From SVFI01 sp045588655 (lineage in GTDB: Bacteria > Bacillota > Clostridia > Lachnospirales > Lachnospiraceae), in NCBI GenBank assembly GCA_045588655.1, contig JAZNEP010000044.1, positions 1 through 64,000 of the forward strand: a stretch of DNA of 64,000 nt. Direction: 5' to 3'. Below, in pieces: positions 34,083 to 41,775 of this stretch (the stretch's first letter is position 1; each line of letters opens with the position of its first letter). The notes under the pieces are model-generated. The model did not search any database. It worked only from the letters and a program-made list of their open reading frames with translations, and was not told the origin of the DNA. Both the position numbers and the translations under genes were made by a program.

Positions 34083-35729
34083 ATGGAAAAAATAAAACCA
34101 AAGCTTTTTTCGGTCATCAAGACCTATTCGAAAGAACAGTTTGTCAAAGATGTAGTGGCGGGAATTATCGTGGCGATTATTGCGCTGCCTTTATCGATTG
34201 CGCTGGCACTTGCATCCGGCGTTACACCGGAGCAGGGGATTTATACAGCGATTTTCGCAGGATTTGTCATTTCATTTTTAGGTGGATCTCGTGTTCAGAT
34301 TGCAGGACCGACGGCTGCCTTTGCTACGATTGTGGCGGGCATTGTTGCAACCAATGGAATGGAAGGCTTGATTGTAGCTACGATTTTGGCCGGCATTTTA
34401 CTGATATTAATGGGTGTTTTTCGGTTTGGTAGTCTGATTAAGTTTATTCCGTACACGATTACCACAGGATTTACATCCGGTATCGCGGTAACGATTTTTG
34501 TGGGACAGGTAAAAGATTTCCTGGGACTTACAGTAGTAACAGAAGAACCGCTGATTGAGACCATGGAAAAAGTGGAGGCGATCATACAGTTTATGCCTAC
34601 CATAAACTTCCAAGCGGTTGCAGTTGGTATGGTTTGCATGGCTCTTTTAATTGTGTGGCCACGTGTGAATAAAAAGATACCGCCATCTCTCATTGCGGTG
34701 CTTGTCAGCATTGCAATGGTGAAAGGCTTGAAGATGAATGTAAATACCATCGGAGATTTGTATGAGATTTCCAATAAGCTTCCGGTTCCGGCGCTACCGA
34801 CATTTTCGTTTGATTTGGTTCAAAAAGTGCTTCCGGATGCATTTACGATTGCGATTCTTGCGGCGATTGAATCGTTGTTGTCCTGCGTGGTATCTGACAG
34901 TATGGTAAATAGTAAGCATCGTTCCAATATGGAACTGATTGCGCAAGGAGCCGGTAATATTACCTCCGCTTTGTTTGGCGGAATTCCGGCAACGGGTGCG
35001 ATTGCCAGAACTGCTGCAAATGTAAAAAATGGCGGAAGAACTCCGATTGCAGGAATGGTTCATTCGGTAACTCTTTTGCTGATTCTCATTATTTTAATGC
35101 CTTATGCGACGCTGATTCCTATGCCGGCGATTGCGGCAATTCTATTCATGGTTGCATATAACATGAGTGAATGGCGTGAATTTGTGCACCTTCTAAAGAC
35201 AGCTCCAAAGAGTGATATTATGGTGCTGGTATTAACCTTCGTACTTACTGTTGTATTTGATCTTGTAGTGGCTATTGAGTTTGGTATGATTTTAGCTGCG
35301 CTGCTCTTTATGAAACGTATGAGTGATGTGACAGAAGTAGAAGGATGGAAATATCTCGATCCGGAAGATGATCCGGATAATATCGGGCTTAAGTCAGTTC
35401 CAAAAAATACCTTTGTGTACGAAATCAGCGGACCGATGTTCTTTGGTGCGGCTGATAAAATTTTGAAGATTTCCTTGAAAGATACCGATAGATGTATTAT
35501 TCTTCGAATGAGAAGCGTAAATGCAATTGATGCGACGGCGATGCATTCTCTGGAACAGTTGCAGGCGAAATGTGAACTGAAAAATATCAAACTGATTTTT
35601 TCGCATGTAAATGATCAACCGATGCGCATTATGGAGAAAGCAGGGTTTATAGAAAAGATAGGGAAAGAATACTTCTGTGCCCATATTGATGATGCGATTG
35701 CCAAGGCGGAAACACTGACGGAGAAATAA
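34083..35729 (+). CDS. SulP-family anion permease with STAS domain
   Basis: Membrane transporter of 548 residues with about 12 helices (about 20-420) and a C-terminal cytoplasmic STAS domain (about 435-545; ILRMRSVNAIDATAMHSLEQ). SulP hallmark stretches are AGIIVAIIALPLSIALALAS, GVTPEQGIYTAIFAG and GPTAAF. The family carries sulfate, bicarbonate or dicarboxylates; the substrate here is not shown. The start is behind AAGGAGG. It is followed after 11 bases by a DUF2752 protein gene. Confidence 0.92.
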   Translation: MEKIKPKLFSVIKTYSKEQFVKDVVAGIIVAIIALPLSIALALASGVTPEQGIYTAIFAGFVISFLGGSRVQIAGPTAAFATIVAGIVATNGMEGLIVATILAGILLILMGVFRFGSLIKFIPYTITTGFTSGIAVTIFVGQVKDFLGLTVVTEEPLIETMEKVEAIIQFMPTINFQAVAVGMVCMALLIVWPRVNKKIPPSLIAVLVSIAMVKGLKMNVNTIGDLYEISNKLPVPALPTFSFDLVQKVLPDAFTIAILAAIESLLSCVVSDSMVNSKHRSNMELIAQGAGNITSALFGGIPATGAIARTAANVKNGGRTPIAGMVHSVTLLLILIILMPYATLIPMPAIAAILFMVAYNMSEWREFVHLLKTAPKSDIMVLVLTFVLTVVFDLVVAIEFGMILAALLFMKRMSDVTEVEGWKYLDPEDDPDNIGLKSVPKNTFVYEISGPMFFGAADKILKISLKDTDRCIILRMRSVNAIDATAMHSLEQLQAKCELKNIKLIFSHVNDQPMRIMEKAGFIEKIGKEYFCAHIDDAIAKAETLTEK

Positions 35730-35740
35730 GGGAGTCATGA

Positions 35741-36184
35741 ATGAAAAAATCAATCCTTTCGGTATATAACAGAATAAAGAAGGATGTTGTAAATAACAGG
35801 ACAGGGATTTTGGCGTTTGCCGGAATCTTTCTCCTGTTTTTATTTCTTTTCAGAGATGTATGCCCGCTGCAAATCATCTTCGGTCTGCCTTGCCCAGGCT
35901 GCGGATTGACGCGGGCCGGCATACGGCTTTTGACAGGGGATTTTATAGGTGCATGGAAGATGCATCCGTTTATCTATGTATGGGTATTCTTTTTTCTGTA
36001 TCTATGTTATAAAAGATATATCAGAGGAAAAAAGATGGTGGGACTCATACCGATCGTGGTGGGGATTACGTTAGCAATGCTTGTTTTCTATTTATATAGA
36101 ATGTACCAATTTTTCCCGGATGTTGAGCCGATGACAAAAAAGGATACGATATTATTTGAAGTGTTCAAGCAATGGCTGCAATGA
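35741..36184 (+). CDS. DUF2752 family membrane protein
   Basis: Protein of 147 residues with three hydrophobic segments. It carries the DUF2752 pattern CPLQIIFGLPCPGCGLTRAG, with a Cys-Pro-Gly-Cys-Gly-x-Thr-Arg motif, followed by HPFIYVWVFF. The role of the family is not known. The conserved Cys pair at the membrane face could bind a metal or form a disulfide. It is closely spaced after the SulP gene, but a functional link is only inferred. Confidence 0.82.
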   Translation: MKKSILSVYNRIKKDVVNNRTGILAFAGIFLLFLFLFRDVCPLQIIFGLPCPGCGLTRAGIRLLTGDFIGAWKMHPFIYVWVFFFLYLCYKRYIRGKKMVGLIPIVVGITLAMLVFYLYRMYQFFPDVEPMTKKDTILFEVFKQWLQ

Positions 36185-36260
36185 ATTTGTATCATTTTCA
36201 TGCACAGACTTACAGTTTTCAAAATTGTCTAAGGTTAAAAAGTGTAAAAGGAGAAAAGGA

Positions 36261-36668
36261 ATGGAAGAAAATCAAATGCCAAAGAAAAGAAATTATGAAA
36301 GATATTTAGAAGGAGAACAGTGGACCCCGCCACAGGGAACAGAACATAGTGTGCCGGAACAGAACAAGTCACAATACACTATGCCGCAGGACTATATGTC
36401 GCAGGACTATAGCGGAACCATGCAGCCGTCGTCAAATGTAGATGGGTTGGAGGAGCCGGTTACAAAGGGAGAATGGGCACTTTGCTATTTGCTTATGATG
36501 ATTCCTTGTGTTGGAATTGTGTTGATGTTTGTTTGGGCATTCAGCAAAACTGAGAAAAAATCAAAATCCAACTTTTTTAAAGTGCAGTTGATTATCATGG
36601 GAATCGTTTTTGTGTTGTATTTCCTATTTTTCCTTCTTGTTCTTTTTATGGGAGTTTCGATGGCATAA
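36261..36668 (+). CDS. Small membrane protein with hydrophilic N-terminus
   Basis: Protein of 135 residues that starts at ATG 36261 behind AAAAGGAGAAAAGG; the upstream frame to 36156 lacks a site. The first about 70 residues are polar, rich in Gln, Ser, Pro and Tyr, with a partial repeat (YMSQDY, MPQDY). Two membrane helices follow: ALCYLLMMIPCVGIVLMFVW and, near the end, a Leu/Phe-rich helix, joined by a Lys-rich loop (KTEKKSKSN). I recognise no family. Similar polar-tail plus two-helix proteins are common in Lachnospiraceae, but the function is unknown. Confidence 0.6.
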   Translation: MEENQMPKKRNYERYLEGEQWTPPQGTEHSVPEQNKSQYTMPQDYMSQDYSGTMQPSSNVDGLEEPVTKGEWALCYLLMMIPCVGIVLMFVWAFSKTEKKSKSNFFKVQLIIMGIVFVLYFLFFLLVLFMGVSMA

Positions 36669-36780
36669 AAATGCCATAAAAGGAGAAAGGTTTTAGGATG
36701 AGGTTCGGGTCATTTGCATGAACGCGGCAAAATACGACATGAATGCCCCCTGTGCAGATATCATATATGTAGTATAATAG

Positions 36781-36811
36781 TAGCAGGTTAGGAAAGAATT
36801 CCTAATCTGCT
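36781..36811 (+). other. Strong hairpin at the predicted 5' end of the first LRR transcript
   Basis: The arms 36781-36793 and 36799-36811 form a long AT/GC stem (AGCAGGTTAGGA with TCCTAATCTGCT at its core) around a short loop, beginning three bases after TATAAT (36773-36778). A T-rich stretch follows. If the -10 box is real, the hairpin would form at the very start of the mRNA and may protect it or attenuate it. It could equally be a terminator for the upstream gene. Confidence 0.5.
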
Positions 36812-36851
36812 ATTTCTATTTGTAATTTTGTAAAAATGGGGGAAAACAACA

Positions 36852-37865
36852 ATGAAAAAAACAAATTCGGGAACTGGTAGATTAATACAAAGAATTCTTC
36901 TAATAATGGCAATGCTGTTGCTTTTTATACGTCCGCTAACCGTTCAAGCAGGCGAAACCAAAACCTATGGTGATTTCAAATACTGTTATAATGAAACATA
37001 TAAAGGTATTGAAATTCTCGACTATAAGGGGAAAGAAAGTAAGGTGATTGTACCGGAGACAATCGACGGAATCCCTGTAAAGGTAATCGGGGAAGATGCT
37101 TTTAGAAAAAAAGGTTTTATGATTGTATTTAACAAAAAAATAAAAGAAGTGATTTTACCGGATACAGTATTAGAGATAAAAGCATATGCTTTCTATGAGT
37201 GTGTCAAATTGCGGAAGGTAACAATGCCAAAGAACCTTCAAAAAATGGGCGTGGGAGCATTCGCACATTGTTTTGATTTAGAATATATAACGATACCTGA
37301 GACAATAAAGGTATTACCACGAAGTGCATTTTCACAAACAGGAATAAAGGAGATTACAATTCCAGCCAATATAAGTGAAATTAAATCGCATGCATTTTGT
37401 TTTTGCACGAAACTTGAAAAAGTTACATTTGAAAAGAGGTCTAAGGTAGAACGGTTAGAATATAATTCTTTCAGTAATTGTCACAAATTAAAGGAAATTA
37501 ACATACCATCAAGTGTAGTGATGGTGTGTGCAGAGGCTTTTGAAAATTGCGGTAGTTTAAAAAAAGTCACATTTGGGAACAATTCAAAATTGAAAACTAT
37601 TTCATACAGTGCGTTCGAGGAATGTGATCTTTTGGAGAAAATTACAATACCGAAATCAGTTAGAAGGATATCACAGTCTGCATTCTACAAATGCAAATCG
37701 CTCAAGAAAATAGTCTTCAAAGGTGACGTTCCGGCAATCAAAAAAAATGCATTCAAAGGGATTTATCCGGCAGCTACCTTCAAAGTACCGGCAAAATACA
37801 AGTCAAAATACAAAAAGAAACTTGCTGGTCGTTCCTGGTATAAGATGACGATGAGAATAGTGTAA
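36852..37865 (+). CDS. BspA-like leucine-rich repeat surface protein, copy 1
   Basis: Secreted protein of 337 residues. The N-terminal signal region includes LIQRILLIMAMLLLFIRPLT followed by VQAGE, a probable cleavage site after VQA. The rest is a chain of LRR_5/BspA-type repeats of about 23 residues, with units such as EVILPDTVLEIKAYAFYECV, EITIPANISEIKSHAFCFC and KITIPKSVRRISQSAFYKC. The end, YKSKYKKKLAGRSWYKMTMR, is shared with copy 2. Such proteins are displayed on the surface or secreted and bind host or microbial partners. No sortase motif is seen. It is followed after 46 bases by a paralogue. Confidence 0.85.
   Translation: MKKTNSGTGRLIQRILLIMAMLLLFIRPLTVQAGETKTYGDFKYCYNETYKGIEILDYKGKESKVIVPETIDGIPVKVIGEDAFRKKGFMIVFNKKIKEVILPDTVLEIKAYAFYECVKLRKVTMPKNLQKMGVGAFAHCFDLEYITIPETIKVLPRSAFSQTGIKEITIPANISEIKSHAFCFCTKLEKVTFEKRSKVERLEYNSFSNCHKLKEINIPSSVVMVCAEAFENCGSLKKVTFGNNSKLKTISYSAFEECDLLEKITIPKSVRRISQSAFYKCKSLKKIVFKGDVPAIKKNAFKGIYPAATFKVPAKYKSKYKKKLAGRSWYKMTMRIV
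36878..36935 (+). repeat. Direct repeat in the signal-peptide region of copy 1
   Basis: These 58 bases are identical to 37937-37994 in the second LRR gene. They encode most of the signal sequence. Confidence 0.9.
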
Positions 37866-37910
37866 ACGCAAATGAAAAAATGGAGATTACATATGGAGGG
37901 GCAAGTAACA

Positions 37911-38921
37911 ATGAAAAAAGCAAATTCGGGGACGGATAGATTAATACAAAGAATTCTTCTAATAATGGCAATGCTGTTGCTTTTTATACGTCCGATAACC
38001 GTTCAAGCAGGCGAAACTAAAACCTATGGTGATTACAAATACTGTTATAATGAAGAATATGAGGGTATTGAAATCACCAAATATAACGGAAAAGAGAAAA
38101 ACATTGTGGTACCGGAGACTATCGATGGAATAGCCGTAAAAGTAATTGGATATCGAGCCTTTAAAAAAGGTGGAGTATTTGATACGAATAAGTATCCGGA
38201 GCAAATCACCTTACCGGATAGCGTCATTAAAATCGGAGAAGAAGCCTTCGATGGCTGTATCAATTTAAAAAAAGTGAATTTGCCCAAAAAGCTATGTTTA
38301 TTAGGTGAATGGGCTTTTTGCGATTGTGAAAGTTTGGAAACGATAAAAATACCTGACACGTTGAATGTTATTTCGGAAGCGGCTTTTGCAGATACTGGAT
38401 TGAAAAAAATAGTAATACCGGCAAATATAACCCAAATTGGAGAATCGTCGTTTGCGGGATGTTCAAAGTTAGAGAAAATTGTGTTTGCAAAAAAATCGAA
38501 ATTGAAAAGTATTGGATTTCAAGCATTTATATCTTGTGACAACCTGAAAACAGTAAGCTTTCCGTCTAGTCTTGAGATGTTGGATGGAGATGCGTTTCGA
38601 AATTGTGGAAAATTGAAAAAAGTTGAATTTGCTACAAATTCAAAGTTGAAAAGAATGGAAAGCGGGTGTTTCCAGTATTGTGATACTCTTTCAAAGATAA
38701 CAATTCCTCGAAATGTGAAATATATAGGTGCGTCAGCATTTGATTACTGTATAAAGTTAAAAAGTATTACCTTCAAGGGAAAAGTTCCAAGTATAAAACA
38801 AAGCGCGTTTAAAACAATCGATTCTAACGCTACCTTCAAGGTACCGGCAAAGTACAAGTCAAAATATAAAAAGAAACTTGCTGGTCGTTCCTGGTATAAG
38901 ATGACGATGAGAATAGTGTAG
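37911..38921 (+). CDS. BspA-like leucine-rich repeat surface protein, copy 2
   Basis: Paralogue of the preceding gene, 336 residues from ATG 37911 (behind TGGAGGGGC; the upstream frame to 37872 is not needed). It has the same signal region and C-terminus, with divergent LRR_5 units between them (for example KIVIPANITQIGESSFAGC and KITIPRNVKYIGASAFDYC). Two blocks of exact identity with copy 1 flank the diverged middle. The pair may be secreted adhesins whose recognition surfaces have diversified. A hairpin terminator follows. Confidence 0.85.
   Translation: MKKANSGTDRLIQRILLIMAMLLLFIRPITVQAGETKTYGDYKYCYNEEYEGIEITKYNGKEKNIVVPETIDGIAVKVIGYRAFKKGGVFDTNKYPEQITLPDSVIKIGEEAFDGCINLKKVNLPKKLCLLGEWAFCDCESLETIKIPDTLNVISEAAFADTGLKKIVIPANITQIGESSFAGCSKLEKIVFAKKSKLKSIGFQAFISCDNLKTVSFPSSLEMLDGDAFRNCGKLKKVEFATNSKLKRMESGCFQYCDTLSKITIPRNVKYIGASAFDYCIKLKSITFKGKVPSIKQSAFKTIDSNATFKVPAKYKSKYKKKLAGRSWYKMTMRIV
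37937..37994 (+). repeat. Direct repeat in the signal-peptide region of copy 2
   Basis: Exact 58-base match to 36878-36935. A second exact match of 53 bases links the two gene ends, 37812-37864 with 38868-38920. Confidence 0.9.
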
Positions 38922-38931
38922 TAATGAAAGA

Positions 38932-38981
38932 AAAACATTGTGGGTCTATGTCAAGAAGTAGATAGACCTACAATGTTTTTT
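38932..38981. terminator. Bidirectional terminator between LRR copy 2 and the amylase gene
   Basis: The arm 38932-38949 (AAAACATTGTGGGTCTAT) pairs with the bases up to 38979 (ATAGACCTACAATGTTTT) with one G-T wobble. The A run on the left and T run on the right make it usable from both strands. Confidence 0.85.
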
Positions 38982-38995
38982 GTGGTTATTATTGT

Positions 38996-40438
38996 TTATA
39001 TCGGAATCCAAACACTCACGGATTTGGCGTTCACAGGGAAATCTCCGTTTCCGTCAGCGTCAATTGTGATAATGCGTTGAATATTCCGGGTTGCGTCGAA
39101 AAATTTCTGTCCTGCATGCTGCGAGCCGACATACATCCGCTTTTGTGTATCAAATTTGGAAGAAATCAGGCAGGCGAGTCCGGTTTCTGGTGAATCGCAG
39201 TTCCCCTCGCGTGTAAATCCCACACAGTAAAAGTCATCAAAGTAATCATGCTGCATTCCGTAAGCATGCGTGCGACGGACGGATAGCATGTTATAAAGCG
39301 GTTTTCCGACCGGCGTAATCCCATGCGTTGGAATTCCGTAATAATCACCGTAAAAAACACAAGGGTATCCGTTTTCGCGAAGCAGAATCATGGCATAAGC
39401 CAGCGGCTTGAACCATTCTGCGACAAAGGACTGCAGAGCCTGCCCCGGCTGTGTATCGTGATTGTCTACGAAAGTAACTGCGTGGATTGGATCCGAAGCG
39501 ACAAGAGTATTATCAAACAGTTTGCGCAAATCATATCCGTCACTGTTTTGAGAAGCCTGATAAAAGTTAAAATGAAGAGGGACATCAAATAGACTCATAC
39601 AGTGATTTGTCTTAGTGAGATATTCCCTAAGCACGTGCAAATCGTGATGCCAATATTCACCGACGGCAAAAAGTTCTTTTCCGGCGTGCGCGCGCATGGT
39701 TGGAAGCCAGTTGTGATAAAACTCTGTACTGATATGTTTTACCGCATCCAACCGAAATCCATTGATACCGGTGGTGTCGAGATACCATTTTCCCCATTTC
39801 GTCAATTCGTCAATCACTTCCGGATGAGAGAAATCCAAATCAGCGCCCATAAGATAGTCGTAATTTCCGTTTTCTGCATCCACGTTCGATTCCCAGGATT
39901 TGCCATTTAGAAGATAAATACTATTTTTTCTGGCGGTATTGTCCCAATCTACACCATCAAAATGCTTTGCATCCCAAATGAAATCAGAATATTTGCCCAT
40001 TCGACCGGGAAAAGTGAACCGGGTCCATGCATCGATTTTGGATTCATTGCCGGATACCTGATCGCGGTGAAAACCTGCGCATTCGTAGGCGTTTAAGGTT
40101 TCCGTTTCATCAGCACCAATCTTATGATTCAAAACGATGTCTGCGTAGATGTCGATTCCTGCTTTCTGACAGGCTTTAATTGCAGAGAGATATTCGCTGT
40201 GAGTACCATATTTCGTTGCAATGCTTCCTTTTTGATCAAATTCGCCCAAATCATAGAGATCATAGGTGGCATATCCGACTCCGTTTATACCGTTTGCATC
40301 TTTGTAAGCAGGAGGTAACCATAAGGCTGTGATTCCTGCATCGACAAGATTTGTAGCTTTTTCGGCAAGTTGTCTCCAAAGAGAAGCGTCAGCCGGAAGA
40401 TACCATTCAAAGAATTGCATTAATGTTCCGTTTGTCAT
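38996..40438 (-). CDS. Cytoplasmic alpha-amylase (GH13)
   Basis: Glycoside hydrolase family 13 enzyme of 480 residues that cuts alpha-1,4 bonds in starch, glycogen or maltodextrins. Catalytic residues can be placed: nucleophile D231 (GFRLDAVKH), acid/base E261 (FAVGEYW), transition-state stabiliser D328 (FVDNHDTQ), and region I DIVLNHKIG. There is no signal peptide, so it acts on internal glycogen or imported dextrins, in line with the cytoplasmic AmyA/GH13_5 group. GGAAGGTGAAG lies before the start. It is transcribed away from the methyltransferase gene through a long inverted repeat. Confidence 0.93.
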   Translation of the reverse strand: MTNGTLMQFFEWYLPADASLWRQLAEKATNLVDAGITALWLPPAYKDANGINGVGYATYDLYDLGEFDQKGSIATKYGTHSEYLSAIKACQKAGIDIYADIVLNHKIGADETETLNAYECAGFHRDQVSGNESKIDAWTRFTFPGRMGKYSDFIWDAKHFDGVDWDNTARKNSIYLLNGKSWESNVDAENGNYDYLMGADLDFSHPEVIDELTKWGKWYLDTTGINGFRLDAVKHISTEFYHNWLPTMRAHAGKELFAVGEYWHHDLHVLREYLTKTNHCMSLFDVPLHFNFYQASQNSDGYDLRKLFDNTLVASDPIHAVTFVDNHDTQPGQALQSFVAEWFKPLAYAMILLRENGYPCVFYGDYYGIPTHGITPVGKPLYNMLSVRRTHAYGMQHDYFDDFYCVGFTREGNCDSPETGLACLISSKFDTQKRMYVGSQHAGQKFFDATRNIQRIITIDADGNGDFPVNAKSVSVWIPI

Positions 40439-40471
40439 AACTTCACCTTCCTAATTAAGATATGTGATTTT

Positions 40472-40671
40472 AGGAAAAGTAACTTGGTAGAGTGGATTTC
40501 GGGTTAGTGGGGTGTGTCGCTTTATTGAAGGGGCACTTAAAAAACGTCGGTACTTGGTTTGCGGTCGAAGGATATTTTGACCGCAAACCTAGTACCGTTA
40601 CGTTTTTTGCGTAGCGAGAGCGTGCCCTGAAAAAAGAGATACACTCCCACTACCCCGAGGTTAATTTTCCT
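40472..40671. repeat. About 200-bp imperfect inverted repeat (foldback or MITE-like)
   Basis: The left arm 40472-40566 and the reverse complement of 40577-40671 align along nearly their whole length with small gaps. Matching blocks include AGGAAAA/TTTTCCT at the outer ends, GTAGTGGG-like and GTGT blocks, GGGCAC, AAAAAACGT, GGTACT and the core GGTTTGCGGTC (40556-40566) with GACCGCAAACC (40579-40589). The inner part (about 40538-40608), flanked by A6 and T6, would act as a bidirectional terminator. The outer arms, with a short insertion in the left arm, suggest a foldback element. It lies between two reverse-strand genes, and no ORF is inside it. Confidence 0.75.
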
Positions 40672-40699
40672 GAAATAATTTGCTTGTTTCAATTATATA

Positions 40700-41563
40700 T
40701 TAGTTGCGGCTCCAACGTCCGCTTGCGCCGCACGGAAGTACCAGCCCGTTCTCACGTACCGGAAGACCGATTTCCTGGGCTTCTACGTTACCGCCAAAGG
40801 TCGGGCAGAGCACCGTGTTTAACATGTAGGATAAAACAGCAGGCTGAAGTCCTGTAGTATATGAATTGATAAGGAAAAATTCTGCATCTTTGGAAAGTAC
40901 TTTTGCCGCAAGCTCAATAAATGGGAAAATACTCTCTTCAATCTTCCAGATCTCACCTTTTGGTCCGCGGCCGTAGGATGGAGGGTCCATGATGATTCCG
41001 TCATAAGTATTACCGCGGCGAATTTCACGTTCTACGAATTTAACGCAGTCATCGACAAGCCAGCGGATTCGATCAGAAGGAATGTTACTGGATGTCGCAT
41101 TTTCCTTTGCCCAAGTGACCATTCCTTTAGAGGCGTCTACATGAGTAACCTTTGCTCCCGCGGCAGCGGCTGAAATAGTAGCACCGCCTGTGTATGCAAA
41201 GAGATTGAGCACTTTTAACTCGCGTCCTGCATTCTTGATTTTCTCTGCGCACCAGTCCCAGTTGACAGCCTGTTCAGGGAAGAGTCCCGTATGCTTAAAG
41301 CTGAACGGCTTTAAATGGAAGGTAAGGTCGCGATAACCGATGGTCCATTCGTTTGGGAGATTAAAAAATTCCCATTCGCCGCCGCCCTTGCTGCTGCGAT
41401 GATAGTGGCCGTTTTTTTGTTTCCACTCTGCAGCGTCGTGAGGGGTGTTCCAAATAACCTGAGGGTCCGGGCGTACTAATATATAATCGCCCCAGCGCTC
41501 GAGTTTTTCACCGCCGGAGGTGTCAATTACTTCATAATCTTTCCAATTGTCTGCTGTCCACAT
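40700..41563 (-). CDS. Class I SAM-dependent methyltransferase (RlmI/RlmK-like)
   Basis: Methyltransferase of 287 residues resembling the 23S rRNA (cytosine) methyltransferase RlmI/RlmL-K group, without the N-terminal PUA domain. The SAM-binding motif is VLNLFAYTGGATISAAAAGA, followed by VTHVDASKGMVTWAKENA and the catalytic-type loop GIIMDPPSYGRGPKG. The family usually methylates rRNA bases. The start is ATG 41563 behind AAGGAGATATAT; the frame upstream to 41659 shows low-quality sequence and no site. It is a single gene and reads toward the inverted repeat. Confidence 0.85.
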   Translation of the reverse strand: MWTADNWKDYEVIDTSGGEKLERWGDYILVRPDPQVIWNTPHDAAEWKQKNGHYHRSSKGGGEWEFFNLPNEWTIGYRDLTFHLKPFSFKHTGLFPEQAVNWDWCAEKIKNAGRELKVLNLFAYTGGATISAAAAGAKVTHVDASKGMVTWAKENATSSNIPSDRIRWLVDDCVKFVEREIRRGNTYDGIIMDPPSYGRGPKGEIWKIEESIFPFIELAAKVLSKDAEFFLINSYTTGLQPAVLSYMLNTVLCPTFGGNVEAQEIGLPVRENGLVLPCGASGRWSRN

Positions 41564-41691
41564 GATATATCTCCTTGTTATTCTATAATAAAAGTATCCT
41601 AACATACACACTGATACACACTGCATATACAATGTACAATATTTTCTGCTATTAGTCAAAAAGTATCACGAAACAGACGCGCTTTTAAGGC

Positions 41692-41720
41692 TTGTTTTGC
41701 GATATGAAGTGTGCTATGAT
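41692..41720 (+). promoter_or_regulatory. Promoter of the PutP-type symporter gene
   Basis: TTGTTT (41692-41697) and TATGAT (41715-41720) are 17 bases apart, and TGC directly before the -10 box makes it an extended -10 promoter. Confidence 0.6.
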
Positions 41721-41775
41721 GTGAAAAGTAATTGCTTTTATAGAGTAAAGTGTTGAAACGAGAGGAGTAATACAT

